NCBI GenBank assembly: GCA_023458055.1
Contig: JAEXAW010000038.1
Location: forward strand, 1 to 23,065
Origin: Pseudomonadota bacterium
Lineage (GTDB): Bacteria; Pseudomonadota; Alphaproteobacteria; Sphingomonadales; Sphingomonadaceae
Reading direction: 5' to 3'
DNA length: 23,065 nt
The translations under genes and the position numbers were made by a program. The first letter of the stretch is position 1. The number at the start of each line of letters is the position of its first letter. A model generated the notes under the pieces. The model made no database searches and was not told where the DNA came from. It saw only the letters and a list, made by a program, of their open reading frames with translations. Positions 1-7,662 of the stretch are shown here, piece after piece.

Positions 1-97
1 TCCTAATTATCACTATTATTTTCAGACCAGCACTGGTGTGGTGGTCTTATTTTGATACCTAATTTCAACCTGTATAAATTTTTCAATGTTCTACAAT
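1..97 (-). other. Edge region with an open frame and a small hairpin
   Basis: No complete gene is visible here. On the minus strand a frame different from that of the adjacent ATPase stays open from 122 to a TAG at 3-5 (39 codons, rich in Arg/Lys, ending near PPHQCWSENN). It could be the 3' end of another gene joined to the ATPase, or the true continuation of the ATPase after a frameshift. An imperfect hairpin (AGACCA at 24-29 with TGGTCT at 42-47) lies inside it. I do not recognise the peptide. Confidence 0.3.
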
Positions 98-895
98 TTA
101 GCCTTGACTTTTTATTTGCAGGCTAAATAGATTGATATTAAAATACTCACCATCAAATTCCGATTCAATTTTATAATCGTATCCTTCTGAAAAAGAATTC
201 TCAACGACTTGATATTCTGATTCGTCCCCTCTCTGTATACATAAAATAAAACTATCCTGTTCCATTGGAGGAATAAGAAATTCAAGAGATTTTTTTAAGC
301 TTAAAATTTTATTTTCTGTCCAATCATCTCTTAAATCAAGAATTTTTATTATTGTTCCTTTTTCAAAATTTAATTTTATGTTCTTATTTATCCCCAATTT
401 ATCAATACTTTCCTTCACTTTTCGAGGCAAAAATGATATCAGTTTTGAAGGTAAAAATTCAAATTCAGCATTAATATCATCTAACATTTTTCCTGATTCT
501 TCAAATTTATTCCAATTGGTTTTCCATCGAATAAGATCTTCTTCATTATTTTTAGAATATAACTCACATATACTTCCCAATCTATCCAAAGCAAATCTTC
601 CTATTCCTTTTTCACCGGATTTGATTCTACCTCTAGGAGATACATATTCTTTCTTTTTATTGTCTGTACCTATAGTCATCCAATAATCTTCTATTACTTT
701 TTTTGTCATGCCAATTCCATTATCAATTAAATACAAACAATTGTCTTTTGTATCAAAATATACAAAACATATATCAGCATCAGCATCATAACTATTTTTA
801 ATTAATTCTATTATGGCACTTTCCACTTTCGAAACACTTTCTCTACCTAAAAGTATTGTTGCCCTTGAAGATATTTTATATTTTAATTTTTCCAT
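98..895 (-). CDS. GHKL (MORC/MutL-like) ATPase, apparently C-terminally truncated
   Basis: This 265-residue protein starts with a GHKL/HSP90-fold ATPase domain. The N-box is visible as IELIKNSYDADA (residues 29-40, with E30, N34 and D37), the G1 box as DNGIGM (58-63) and the G2 glycine loop as GEKGIG (94-99). Proteins of this type are usually several hundred residues long, with a transducer and a further effector region, so the stop after residue 265 looks premature. The start is supported by GAGGAG about 8 bases upstream. It follows the adenine methyltransferase by four bases, so the two are one operon. GHKL ATPases are known partners of methyltransferases in predicted restriction-modification or defence loci, where ATP-driven dimer closure probably controls DNA handling. 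That role is inferred here. Whether the short form is active is unknown. Confidence 0.72.
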   Translation of the reverse strand: MEKLKYKISSRATILLGRESVSKVESAIIELIKNSYDADADICFVYFDTKDNCLYLIDNGIGMTKKVIEDYWMTIGTDNKKKEYVSPRGRIKSGEKGIGRFALDRLGSICELYSKNNEEDLIRWKTNWNKFEESGKMLDDINAEFEFLPSKLISFLPRKVKESIDKLGINKNIKLNFEKGTIIKILDLRDDWTENKILSLKKSLEFLIPPMEQDSFILCIQRGDESEYQVVENSFSEGYDYKIESEFDGEYFNINLFSLQIKSQG

Positions 896-899
896 AAAT

Positions 900-2351
900 T
901 TACTCCTCTATGTAAAATCTATAATTTTCAATATCCTTCGATGTGATTCTCAATGAACCTCCACTAATATTTATCCCCATCTTTTTTACATATTCCATGA
1001 AATTTTCACTTTCCAAAATTCTTTTTGCAAAATCCAAATCATACTCTTGATGCTCATCTCTTAAGGAAATATACATTCCTGCATATGGAATACAATCCTC
1101 CCTTAACTTATATACGCAAACTTTATCTGTAATAATTGTTGATATAAGTAGTTTTTCACATTTAATCCAAGATAGTGCTTGAGTTCTTCCATATTCGAAC
1201 CACTTTGATCTCATATCTGATTTTCTTTCTGTTAATTCTTTCTTGAATTGATTTAAATAAGAAAAAGCACCGGGATATGAGTTTGCAAATTCTTTTTCTT
1301 CATATTTTGTTAGCTGATTGTCAACATACTTATATGGGAAAATAATTTTTTCAACTTTACCATATCTCATGGTTCTTGGCGTTGCAGTTGACATAATTGA
1401 ATCTTTTTCAATCAAAAAATCTCCCACTTTAAAATAGTCATCTATTTCATCATACATGTCTTCGTTGATTACAAATGCTCTATTCAATAAAGTTGCTACC
1501 ACATGTGAAACTTTGAAATAATCACCAAATCGATTATTTCCTATATTAAATTCATTAGAAAAAATCCATTTCCCTTTCATTGTTTTTTTATTAATAGACA
1601 ATTGATTGTTACAACACATATCGAAATATTTAATTTCATTAGTATTATAATTTTTATCAAAAATTATAATAGCTGATTTCACTAATGCATCATCAAATAT
1701 TTTTTCTTTTGTATAATCTTTTATACAAATAATATTCTCACTCATAAATTCTCTAAGTTTATCACCAAAAACAGTTTTAAATATACTACTTGGTATTAAA
1801 TAAGACATTTTACCTTCATTTGATAATAACTTTATACTATGTTCTATAAATGCATAGCAATAGTCAAATTTTCCTTGTCTACAGGTCTCATATTTTTCCT
1901 TAATAAATCTTCTTTCCTCTTTAGATAAATCACTATAAGTTATATACGGGGGATTACCTACTATAAAATCAAATTGTATATTTGTTTTACTTTTTAGATA
2001 ATCTTCATTATAAATTTTCCAGCTAACATTCTGTATTCCATTTTTTTTCGCAACTAAGTTTAAGTTATGGATACACTTTTCAAATTGTTTTTTGTCAATT
2101 TCAAATCCAAAAATATTGTTTTCTAAACCATTTTTTATTTTTTTATTGGAATATTTGAGTCTTATCGCTTCTTCAATATATCTTGTAATTATTTCAACAA
2201 GGATATTACCATCACCACAAGAATTCTCTAATATTGTTTTATCTACTATATTTTCACAATAACCAACTGAATCCAATAACTCTTTAACGTAATTTACAGG
2301 AGTAAAGATTTGACATTTGTTTGCTATGTTTTTTTTACTTGCTTTTTCCAT
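900..2351 (-). CDS. N6-adenine DNA methyltransferase, TaqI/Eco57I-like
   Basis: This is a 483-residue S-adenosylmethionine-dependent DNA adenine methyltransferase. The order of motifs is that of the gamma class. Motif I (ENSCGDGN, residues 42-49) binds SAM, an acidic FEID follows at 83-86, and the catalytic NPPY is at 133-136. A long C-terminal half would hold target recognition. I place the start at the ATG at 2351, with GGAG about ten bases upstream. A UUG two codons earlier is the alternative. The start overlaps the 3' end of the KilA-N gene by 17 bases, so translation may be coupled. No separate restriction endonuclease is visible. With the ATPase downstream it could be a restriction/defence system, or the methylase could be solitary and protect phage DNA. 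The reading frame is intact, unlike its neighbours. Confidence 0.85.
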   Translation of the reverse strand: MEKASKKNIANKCQIFTPVNYVKELLDSVGYCENIVDKTILENSCGDGNILVEIITRYIEEAIRLKYSNKKIKNGLENNIFGFEIDKKQFEKCIHNLNLVAKKNGIQNVSWKIYNEDYLKSKTNIQFDFIVGNPPYITYSDLSKEERRFIKEKYETCRQGKFDYCYAFIEHSIKLLSNEGKMSYLIPSSIFKTVFGDKLREFMSENIICIKDYTKEKIFDDALVKSAIIIFDKNYNTNEIKYFDMCCNNQLSINKKTMKGKWIFSNEFNIGNNRFGDYFKVSHVVATLLNRAFVINEDMYDEIDDYFKVGDFLIEKDSIMSTATPRTMRYGKVEKIIFPYKYVDNQLTKYEEKEFANSYPGAFSYLNQFKKELTERKSDMRSKWFEYGRTQALSWIKCEKLLISTIITDKVCVYKLREDCIPYAGMYISLRDEHQEYDLDFAKRILESENFMEYVKKMGINISGGSLRITSKDIENYRFYIEE

Positions 2352-3192
2352 TATCAAAATACTCCAGTTCTTTTATTGACTCACTATTTAATTTTCCCAA
2401 AGAAATTATTTGCTTTTTAGCGAGCTTTCTAAGTTCTATCATTCTTTCTTTTTGTTCCTTTCCTTTTCCAATAAGAATTGCATTATAGCTTTCCATATTT
2501 GCTAGTACCAGTAACTCATTCAGACTCGCATAATCTCTCATATTACCTTTTAAATCTGGATTTTCTTCATGCCACTGTTTAGCTCCTTTGTTAAATAAGG
2601 CAACATTTAGCATATCTGCTTCGCTTGCATATTTATAAGATAACTGTTCGTTGGTAAAATCCTTTAAGAGATATTCTTTGATTGCATCTGTCTGAATTTT
2701 GTAGTTAATCTTAGAAATTTCTCGATTAAGATTCCATCCTAGCGATAGCTTAGAGTTTTCATCTGACTTAAGTCTTTTGCAATCCTGAATTACATACATC
2801 TTAAATTCAGCAGAAATCCATGAAGCAAATTCAAAGGCAATATCTGTATGTGCAAATGCACCACCATATCTTCCGCCTTTTGAGATAATTCCGATTGCGT
2901 CTGTTTTTTCTACCCATTTCTTATGAGACAGTGTAAAGGAATTATATCCAGCCTCCGATTTAATTCGGTCGAATTCGACCGAATTGAAATTCAGGTTGTT
3001 TAAGCTTTCCTATAAACCAAGAAATTCAATTGTATCTTTTCTTCTCATCCAATTTTTAATTACATCACTTGGTTCATCGCTTTTATATCTTGCAATATCC
3101 GTTAGACTTATATAGTCGTTTTTAAAGTCCTCAGTATAAATTTGAATAGCAAAACCTTTTACTTCAATCGTCTCTTTTTTCACCTTAGACAT
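2335..3192 (-). pseudogene. KilA-N domain protein interrupted by one in-frame amber codon
   Basis: One frame runs from the ATG at 3192 (AAAGGAGG upstream) to TAA at 2335 and is broken only by a TAG at 3010-3012. The first part (60 residues, MSKVKKETIEVKGF to IEFLGL) and the part after the stop (ESLNNLNFNSVEFDRI, then GGRYGGAFAHTDIAFEFASW, then a C-terminal region) read as one KilA-N protein of about 285 residues. KilA-N domains bind DNA and are typical of phage antirepressor-like proteins. The expected residue at the stop is probably Trp (TGG to TAG). A shortened product could in principle restart at the ATG at 2799, but it would lack the N-terminal DNA-binding part. It could also be expressed in an amber-suppressing host or represent a sequencing error. 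Confidence 0.8.
2962..2985. repeat. Perfect 24-bp palindrome inside the KilA-N gene
   Basis: The two 12-base halves, AATTCGGTCGAA and its exact reverse complement, abut without a spacer. The site is in the coding region, 25 bases downstream of the amber codon, and encodes the NSVEFDRI part of KilA-N. It may be an autoregulatory operator, an RNA hairpin, or a by-product of coding constraint. Confidence 0.7.
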
Positions 3193-3267
3193 CTGAATTC
3201 CTCCTTTATGCTGATGTACTGTTTACAACATTTATTTTCGTAATAACTGCTCTAAACAGCACACCAA

Positions 3268-4188
3268 CTATTCATTTTTTTTGATTTTAAACTTTGGTAG
3301 AAGCTCTAAAACCCTTGTATTTACTTGACTATTTGCCTGTGTCATTATTATGACACGAAACCCTGCGAAGAAGTCGAGAACAGTTGCTTCACTACCTGCA
3401 ACAGATTTAACAATTTGATATATGAGAGTTGTTGGCTTAGGATAACTAAATTTCCCAACTTTTAAAATCGACTTTAATTCTGAAGTGGCAAATGAATTCA
3501 TAAATTCATTTGATGTAAACAGCAATGAATCAATCGGCATATTCTTTACTTCCATTTTTTCTGCATATCTCTTAAATATAAATCCCCTTTGATTTTTGCC
3601 ATATTTTTCTTTGAATTTAATTCTTCCTGATTCAATATATTTTTCCATAGTATCTTTTGAAAAAGCCCAAAAACGACCTTTTGGAGGAAAATCTTCTTTT
3701 CCTGTATATGGATTTTTTATAGGTAAGTAAGTGCTCTCTCCTCCACTTTTTGCACTCGGGTCGGCAGCACACCAAATTCCATTCGGATCATCATCAGGAT
3801 TTGAATAATTGTCAAAGTTTTTGGGATTGCCCTTAAACTTCAAATGTGGTTTATTTTTAGCATACACAAGCATGTATTCATGTTGAATATTCAATCCATT
3901 CCCATCATCACCCGTCATTGATTTAGTTTTTCTAATAAAAGATGTAACATAATTAGACTCCATAAAAATGCTATCGCAAAGTAATTTCAATTGAGCATAC
4001 TCATTATCATCTATACTGATAAAAATAGCTCCTGTTAAAGAAAGTAATGAAAATGCACTTTCAAGCCTTCTATGCATAAATGATATCCATTTAGAATGTC
4101 TATAGCCATCATCTTCACCAACCATGCAATCATCATAAATGAATACACTATCAGGATTAGATTTATTCCCCGTATTATATGGCGGATC
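3268..4188 (-). pseudogene. Type III restriction Mod-like methyltransferase fragment
   Basis: The frame contains the catalytic motif IV (DPPYNTG at 4188-4168) and, about 280 residues later, a motif I-like VLDFFAG near 3360. This is the beta-class order of type III Mod subunits, which methylate adenine together with a Res translocase. Both ends are wrong. A TGA at 4189-4191 sits directly before DPPYNT, so the N-terminal part that should precede it is missing. After DFFAG the expected SGTTGHAV-like SAM loop is replaced by FRVIIMTQANSQ and an unrelated short tail ending in TAG at 3268. An ATG at 4125 could start a 285-residue product, but it would lack the catalytic motif. No res gene is present. 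I read it as a dead remnant between the phage terminator and the KilA-N operon. Confidence 0.75.
3339..3356. repeat. Inverted repeat at the break point of the Mod fragment
   Basis: GTGTCAT and ATGACAC flank a four-base TATT spacer. The repeat sits exactly where the protein sequence leaves the Mod consensus (after DFFAG), so it marks a recombination junction or a short inserted sequence. Confidence 0.55.
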
Positions 4189-4290
4189 TCAAACTCTCTC
4201 TATTTGGATACAATTTAATGTTTGATTTTACAAACACCTATGATATCGGTTTGCACACTCTTATTTGAATATCGTTAAAAGGTTCTAAAT

Positions 4291-4336
4291 AAAAAAAAGT
4301 CCTGACGAATTTTCTTCTTAGAAAACCGTCAGGACT
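4291..4336 (-). terminator. Strong intrinsic terminator closing the phage late operon
   Basis: On the minus strand a 10-bp perfect stem (AGTCCTGACG with CGTCAGGACT) is extended by an inner five-base TTTTC/GAAAA pairing. A run of eight T follows. It lies 45 bases downstream of the last phage-side gene (4381-5007). Confidence 0.93.
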
Positions 4337-4380
4337 TATCCTTAAATATTAAGCTAACTTTATATGCATATTTTAATAGT

Positions 4381-5007
4381 TTATTCTACTTCTGGTACTT
4401 CAATATATCTATAGTTAATATTTTTTTCATCATCTTTGTATCTCTCTTCGTATTTATCCTCCGTTAAATCCATCATAACTTTACCAGATTTATTAATATA
4501 AACTAGGAGATTGTCTTTGCCTTCTCTATGGGAACTAATTAAACCTGATGCAAAAAGTTTTCTCAGTTCCTTCTGAAATGATTCAGATACTATATTAAAT
4601 TCTTTATTGTTTCTCCCAAACTCTCTACTTTGATAAAATACAAGTCCACCTAATGAATGGTCAAAAATGCCCATCGTATTATCAATATAGAATTGTATTC
4701 TTTCAAATGGGATGTTGGATAGTGTTTTTAAACAGAAGTAGTCTTCATATTTAAAAGTGTACCAATCTGTCTTATCCAAATAATTTCTTATTTCTTCCAG
4801 TAATTGATTTAAGTCCTTTTTATTATTAAAAGTCCTATTTGAATAAAAAGAACTTGTCGGATGATTACTTATTCTAAAGGTAATATATTCACTCTCACCT
4901 TTTATCATTATAAAATAGGCTGACTTGGTTTTCTTGGCAAAAGAAAAGTTTAGAATTTTTTCGTCAGCGTTCAAAATATTTATAACTTCTAATTCTAAAT
5001 TATTCAT
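4381..5007 (-). CDS. Orphan gene after the lysis cassette, unknown function
   Basis: This encodes a 208-residue soluble, charged protein (MNNLELEVINILNADEKILN...) with no signal peptide, membrane segment or motif that I recognise. It is the last gene before the strong terminator and follows the amidase by 50 bases. Position after endolysin is a common site for lysogenic-conversion or anti-phage genes, but nothing in the sequence proves such a role. It has its own Shine-Dalgarno (AGGAG) and a TATAAT 20 bases upstream of the start. A 10-bp inverted repeat can hide its start codon in long read-through transcripts, which suggests that it is controlled separately from lysis. Confidence 0.75.
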   Translation of the reverse strand: MNNLELEVINILNADEKILNFSFAKKTKSAYFIMIKGESEYITFRISNHPTSSFYSNRTFNNKKDLNQLLEEIRNYLDKTDWYTFKYEDYFCLKTLSNIPFERIQFYIDNTMGIFDHSLGGLVFYQSREFGRNNKEFNIVSESFQKELRKLFASGLISSHREGKDNLLVYINKSGKVMMDLTEDKYEERYKDDEKNINYRYIEVPEVE

Positions 5008-5056
5008 AGCATTAACTCCTATGGATATTATAAGACATTTAATTTTTTAATGCTAT
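5006..5056 (-). promoter_or_regulatory. -10 box and start-codon-hiding inverted repeat upstream of the orphan gene
   Basis: On the minus strand ATAGCATTAA (5047-5056) is an exact inverted match to TTAATGCTAT (5006-5015), which runs into the ATG at 5007. The Shine-Dalgarno lies in the loop. A TATAAT (5027-5032) lies between the arms without a convincing -35. A transcript starting near 5020 lacks the 5' arm and leaves the start free, while a read-through transcript from the amidase can form the hairpin. Confidence 0.55.
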
Positions 5057-5057
5057 T

Positions 5058-5867
5058 TTATAACATACTATTCACTCTTTTCTGAACTGCTTTATAGTCA
5101 TATCCAGCATTAGTTAATCTTCTTTTTCTTTCTTCTCCATTCCCCCATTTTCCACTTATAACTTCTCTAGCTAGTTGGTCGATTGTCTTTCCAATTGGAT
5201 AAACTATCTTGCCATTAGTATCGAATACTTTTAATCCAAATCTATCGGCACATCTTTTGGCATTTTCTAAATTCTTAAATGCTCCTTTCTGACTTTTAGA
5301 ATCAGACCAGGATTTTCTAACTCTATATAGTCCACTTGTTGGTTTACTGATAGTATTATTTCCTCTGAGTCTTTTATTTACTTCATTTGCTATATATGGA
5401 AACTTGCTGCCAAGATATGGACCAGGACAGTTAGTGCTTTTATACCATTCGTGTTTTTGAAGAACACCATCCTTACCTCCAGTATAGGTACAAGGATAGA
5501 TTCCATTTCTTCTACAGATGTCTGTTACTAAATCAATTAGTCTATTTAAAACATAATCAGAAACTAACCACTGAGGTCCTCTCGTAGAGTTCCCTACTTC
5601 AATTGTGACTGCTCGATTGTCACACCAGGAAGATGAGGTTGTCCAGGCTCTGTTAGGTTCATCTACTCCTAAAACAATGACTCCATCAGATCCTAAATTG
5701 TAGTTAGCTGATGCTCGTCTTGACCTTGGCACAAATATTCCAGCAAGATTTCTACCATTTATAACTCCAGCTGCGTGGTGGATAGCAATTTTCGTTATCT
5801 TTTGATTCCTTCTTCCGCTATGGTTAGGTGATAGAATTTTTGCCTGTACTAATGGACTATTACTCAT
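5058..5867 (-). CDS. Endolysin: N-acetylmuramoyl-L-alanine amidase with Cpl-7-type binding domain
   Basis: This is a 269-residue phage lysin that cuts the amide bond between MurNAc and the peptide stem at the end of infection. The N-terminal amidase_2 domain (residues about 22-165) shows the zinc ligands in IAIHHAAG (H30 or H31), H139 and C147 (in QKHEWYKSTNCPG). A middle segment (179-225, GLYRVRKSW...) is a repeat-like linker often seen in lysins of anaerobic cocci. Residues about 228-265 (IDQLAREVISGKWGNGEE, then RLTNAGYDYKAVQKRVN) match the Cpl-7 (CW_7) wall-binding repeat, here in one copy. There is no signal peptide, so export depends on the holin encoded directly upstream (stop and start codons adjacent). 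Confidence 0.95.
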   Translation of the reverse strand: MSNSPLVQAKILSPNHSGRRNQKITKIAIHHAAGVINGRNLAGIFVPRSRRASANYNLGSDGVIVLGVDEPNRAWTTSSSWCDNRAVTIEVGNSTRGPQWLVSDYVLNRLIDLVTDICRRNGIYPCTYTGGKDGVLQKHEWYKSTNCPGPYLGSKFPYIANEVNKRLRGNNTISKPTSGLYRVRKSWSDSKSQKGAFKNLENAKRCADRFGLKVFDTNGKIVYPIGKTIDQLAREVISGKWGNGEERKRRLTNAGYDYKAVQKRVNSML

Positions 5868-6269
5868 TTATTTTTCCTCCTTGAATTGTTCCAATACTCT
5901 TTTTAATTTTTCTGGTACTGGCAAGCCTAGTGCTACAGAATTTTCTAGTATAGAAAGTCCCTCATTTGCTATATAAAAAAAGATGATGGCTGTTCTTATC
6001 ATTGTTCCATCACCTTTAATTAAATTTACATCACATAGGTTCGCTATTCCTACAACTATAAAAATCATAATCTTTTTTGCTATCCCTTTAAATCCTATGG
6101 ATGAGGATAGCTTTCTTTCGACCCCTGCTCTTAAAACCCCTGTTAAATAGTCAGCTATTACAAAAGCAAGTAGTGTGTATATAAAAGCATCTACACTTCC
6201 AAGATAAAATCCCAACCATCCTCCGATAGCTGTAAAACATACTTTTAGCATTTCAAAGAATTTGTTCAT
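5868..6269 (-). CDS. Phage holin, TcdE/Cph1-like family
   Basis: This 133-residue membrane protein matches the phage holin family that includes TcdE. It has an N-terminal hydrophobic segment around residues 10-40 (GGWLGFYLGSVDAFIYTLLA), the family hallmark ADYLTGVLRA, a charged patch with SSSIGFKGIAKK, a second hydrophobic helix (IMIFIVVGIANL), a third around AIIFFYIANEGLS, and a charged tail (EKLKRVLEQFKEEK). It would form membrane holes that release the amidase at lysis. GAGGAGG lies just upstream of the ATG. It abuts the amidase gene and follows the tail fibre gene directly, giving a two-gene lysis cassette. Confidence 0.95.
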   Translation of the reverse strand: MNKFFEMLKVCFTAIGGWLGFYLGSVDAFIYTLLAFVIADYLTGVLRAGVERKLSSSIGFKGIAKKIMIFIVVGIANLCDVNLIKGDGTMIRTAIIFFYIANEGLSILENSVALGLPVPEKLKRVLEQFKEEK

Positions 6270-6270
6270 T

Positions 6271-7662
6271 TTATTCCTCCTCAGTTAATGTATAAGTTAT
6301 TTTCATTGTCTTATCTGCCGTTTTTAATATTGGACTTGATAGGTTATTAATTGTTCCAAGATATTGCGTGTGAAGGAATAGAAGTTTATAAAGAGTATAA
6401 TTTCCATAACCAGAATCTGTATCAAAACCAATCATAAATGGACCAATGTTAATTAAAGGCGTAGTTAAAAACTTCATATCTACAGTAGCTGTATAAATAA
6501 CATTGTCATTTTTATCAATTAAAAACTGTCTGGTTGCTACATAATCTCCATATTTGTAAAAATACTGATTTGTATATTCTCCTCTTAGAATATCAACTTC
6601 ATTTCCCAGATTAATCAATGTAATGTCCACTGGATTATTAATATTTATTTTATAAACACCATTTTTTTTGTAATTTAAACAATACAAGTATTTACCTCTA
6701 ACCACACTTCCTATTGTCCTGTAATGGCTTTCATTTTCAGAACTTGGATATCTACCTATTCCTTGCAGTTGTACATTTTCTAACACCCACTTATCTTCTG
6801 TAAATGAAAAATCTTCCTTCTTAATCTTTATTGTGTATATTTCAGCATTTCCCCTGCTGTTCGTTTCCCCTTCCGTTGAAAACCCATACCAATATCCATC
6901 TTCTCCATCATGGAAGGAACAGTTAATGCTATATCTACTAGGGAAAAATTTTTCAGGTTTAATATAATTTACTTCAACATCTTGTGTAGGCATACCTAAA
7001 ATCGTATCATTAAGTCCTATATTGAAAAATGACTCCTTGATTTTAGCTATTTGAATTTGTCTATCAGGCATAGGCCAAATAGAATAAAAACTTTGGTCTT
7101 TTAAGTTTACTTCAACAAGACCTGCATAATAAGATAGAACAGCTTTGTCTGTTTTTGTACTAACCTTGTTTAACATAAGAATTCCTGATTCTCTGTCATA
7201 AGAGTTCCCATAAAAGCTTTTGCCTCCTCTATAATGAGTTAAAGCTAAGGACGAAATCCTTCCATTTCCTTGTGAGGTAGAAAAGTCCCATATAAATTTA
7301 TATCCTCTATCTATTGGTTTGGATTCCGTCAAGTTAGCAGATCCTCTTTTGGAATTGTCAGTATCATTAACATCATTTGATGCATAACCAATAATTGGAT
7401 TGTCTGAAGGTGCAATTATTTTATTTGGATCCTCCTCCAAAGGATTTTCAAATAATAATATTCCACCATAACATTTATTAGCTATGGGAAATATTTCATC
7501 TTTAAACTGAACTGTTCCATTATCTAATGGATACATAAGACCTGATGGATTCAGTCTTAATAAATCTGGGACTGCGTTCGTTATTAAGTTTTCATCTTCA
7601 TAAATCTCCTTCCTATTTGTCCTCACATCAGTTAGTTCGATGACTGATTTACCCTTGAGCAT
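6271..7662 (-). CDS. Tail fibre or receptor-binding-like protein
   Basis: This encodes a 463-residue protein with no membrane segments or enzymatic motif, rich in Asn, Gly and aromatic residues, with a beta-strand-like pattern (for example GYASNDVNDTDNSKRG, YKFIWDFSTSQGNGRISS). Its place between the tail hub-like protein and the holin is where siphophages encode their tail fibre or baseplate receptor-binding protein, so it probably contacts the host surface. I chose the ATG at 7662 because AAGGAGGAAGGAA stands directly before it. An earlier in-frame ATG at 7716 lacks such support. The start overlaps the upstream gene by 14 bases. The role is from position and composition, not from a recognised domain. 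Confidence 0.7.
   Translation of the reverse strand: MLKGKSVIELTDVRTNRKEIYEDENLITNAVPDLLRLNPSGLMYPLDNGTVQFKDEIFPIANKCYGGILLFENPLEEDPNKIIAPSDNPIIGYASNDVNDTDNSKRGSANLTESKPIDRGYKFIWDFSTSQGNGRISSLALTHYRGGKSFYGNSYDRESGILMLNKVSTKTDKAVLSYYAGLVEVNLKDQSFYSIWPMPDRQIQIAKIKESFFNIGLNDTILGMPTQDVEVNYIKPEKFFPSRYSINCSFHDGEDGYWYGFSTEGETNSRGNAEIYTIKIKKEDFSFTEDKWVLENVQLQGIGRYPSSENESHYRTIGSVVRGKYLYCLNYKKNGVYKININNPVDITLINLGNEVDILRGEYTNQYFYKYGDYVATRQFLIDKNDNVIYTATVDMKFLTTPLINIGPFMIGFDTDSGYGNYTLYKLLFLHTQYLGTINNLSSPILKTADKTMKITYTLTEEE

Noticed and set aside
3010..4191. Stop-codon reassignment (TAG or TGA read as Trp)
   Set aside because: TAG at 3010 and TGA at 4189 may each replace Trp, but TAG and TGA also end other genes here (for example the gp10-like, DUF2975 and head-tail joining genes). 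Point mutation or truncation is simpler.
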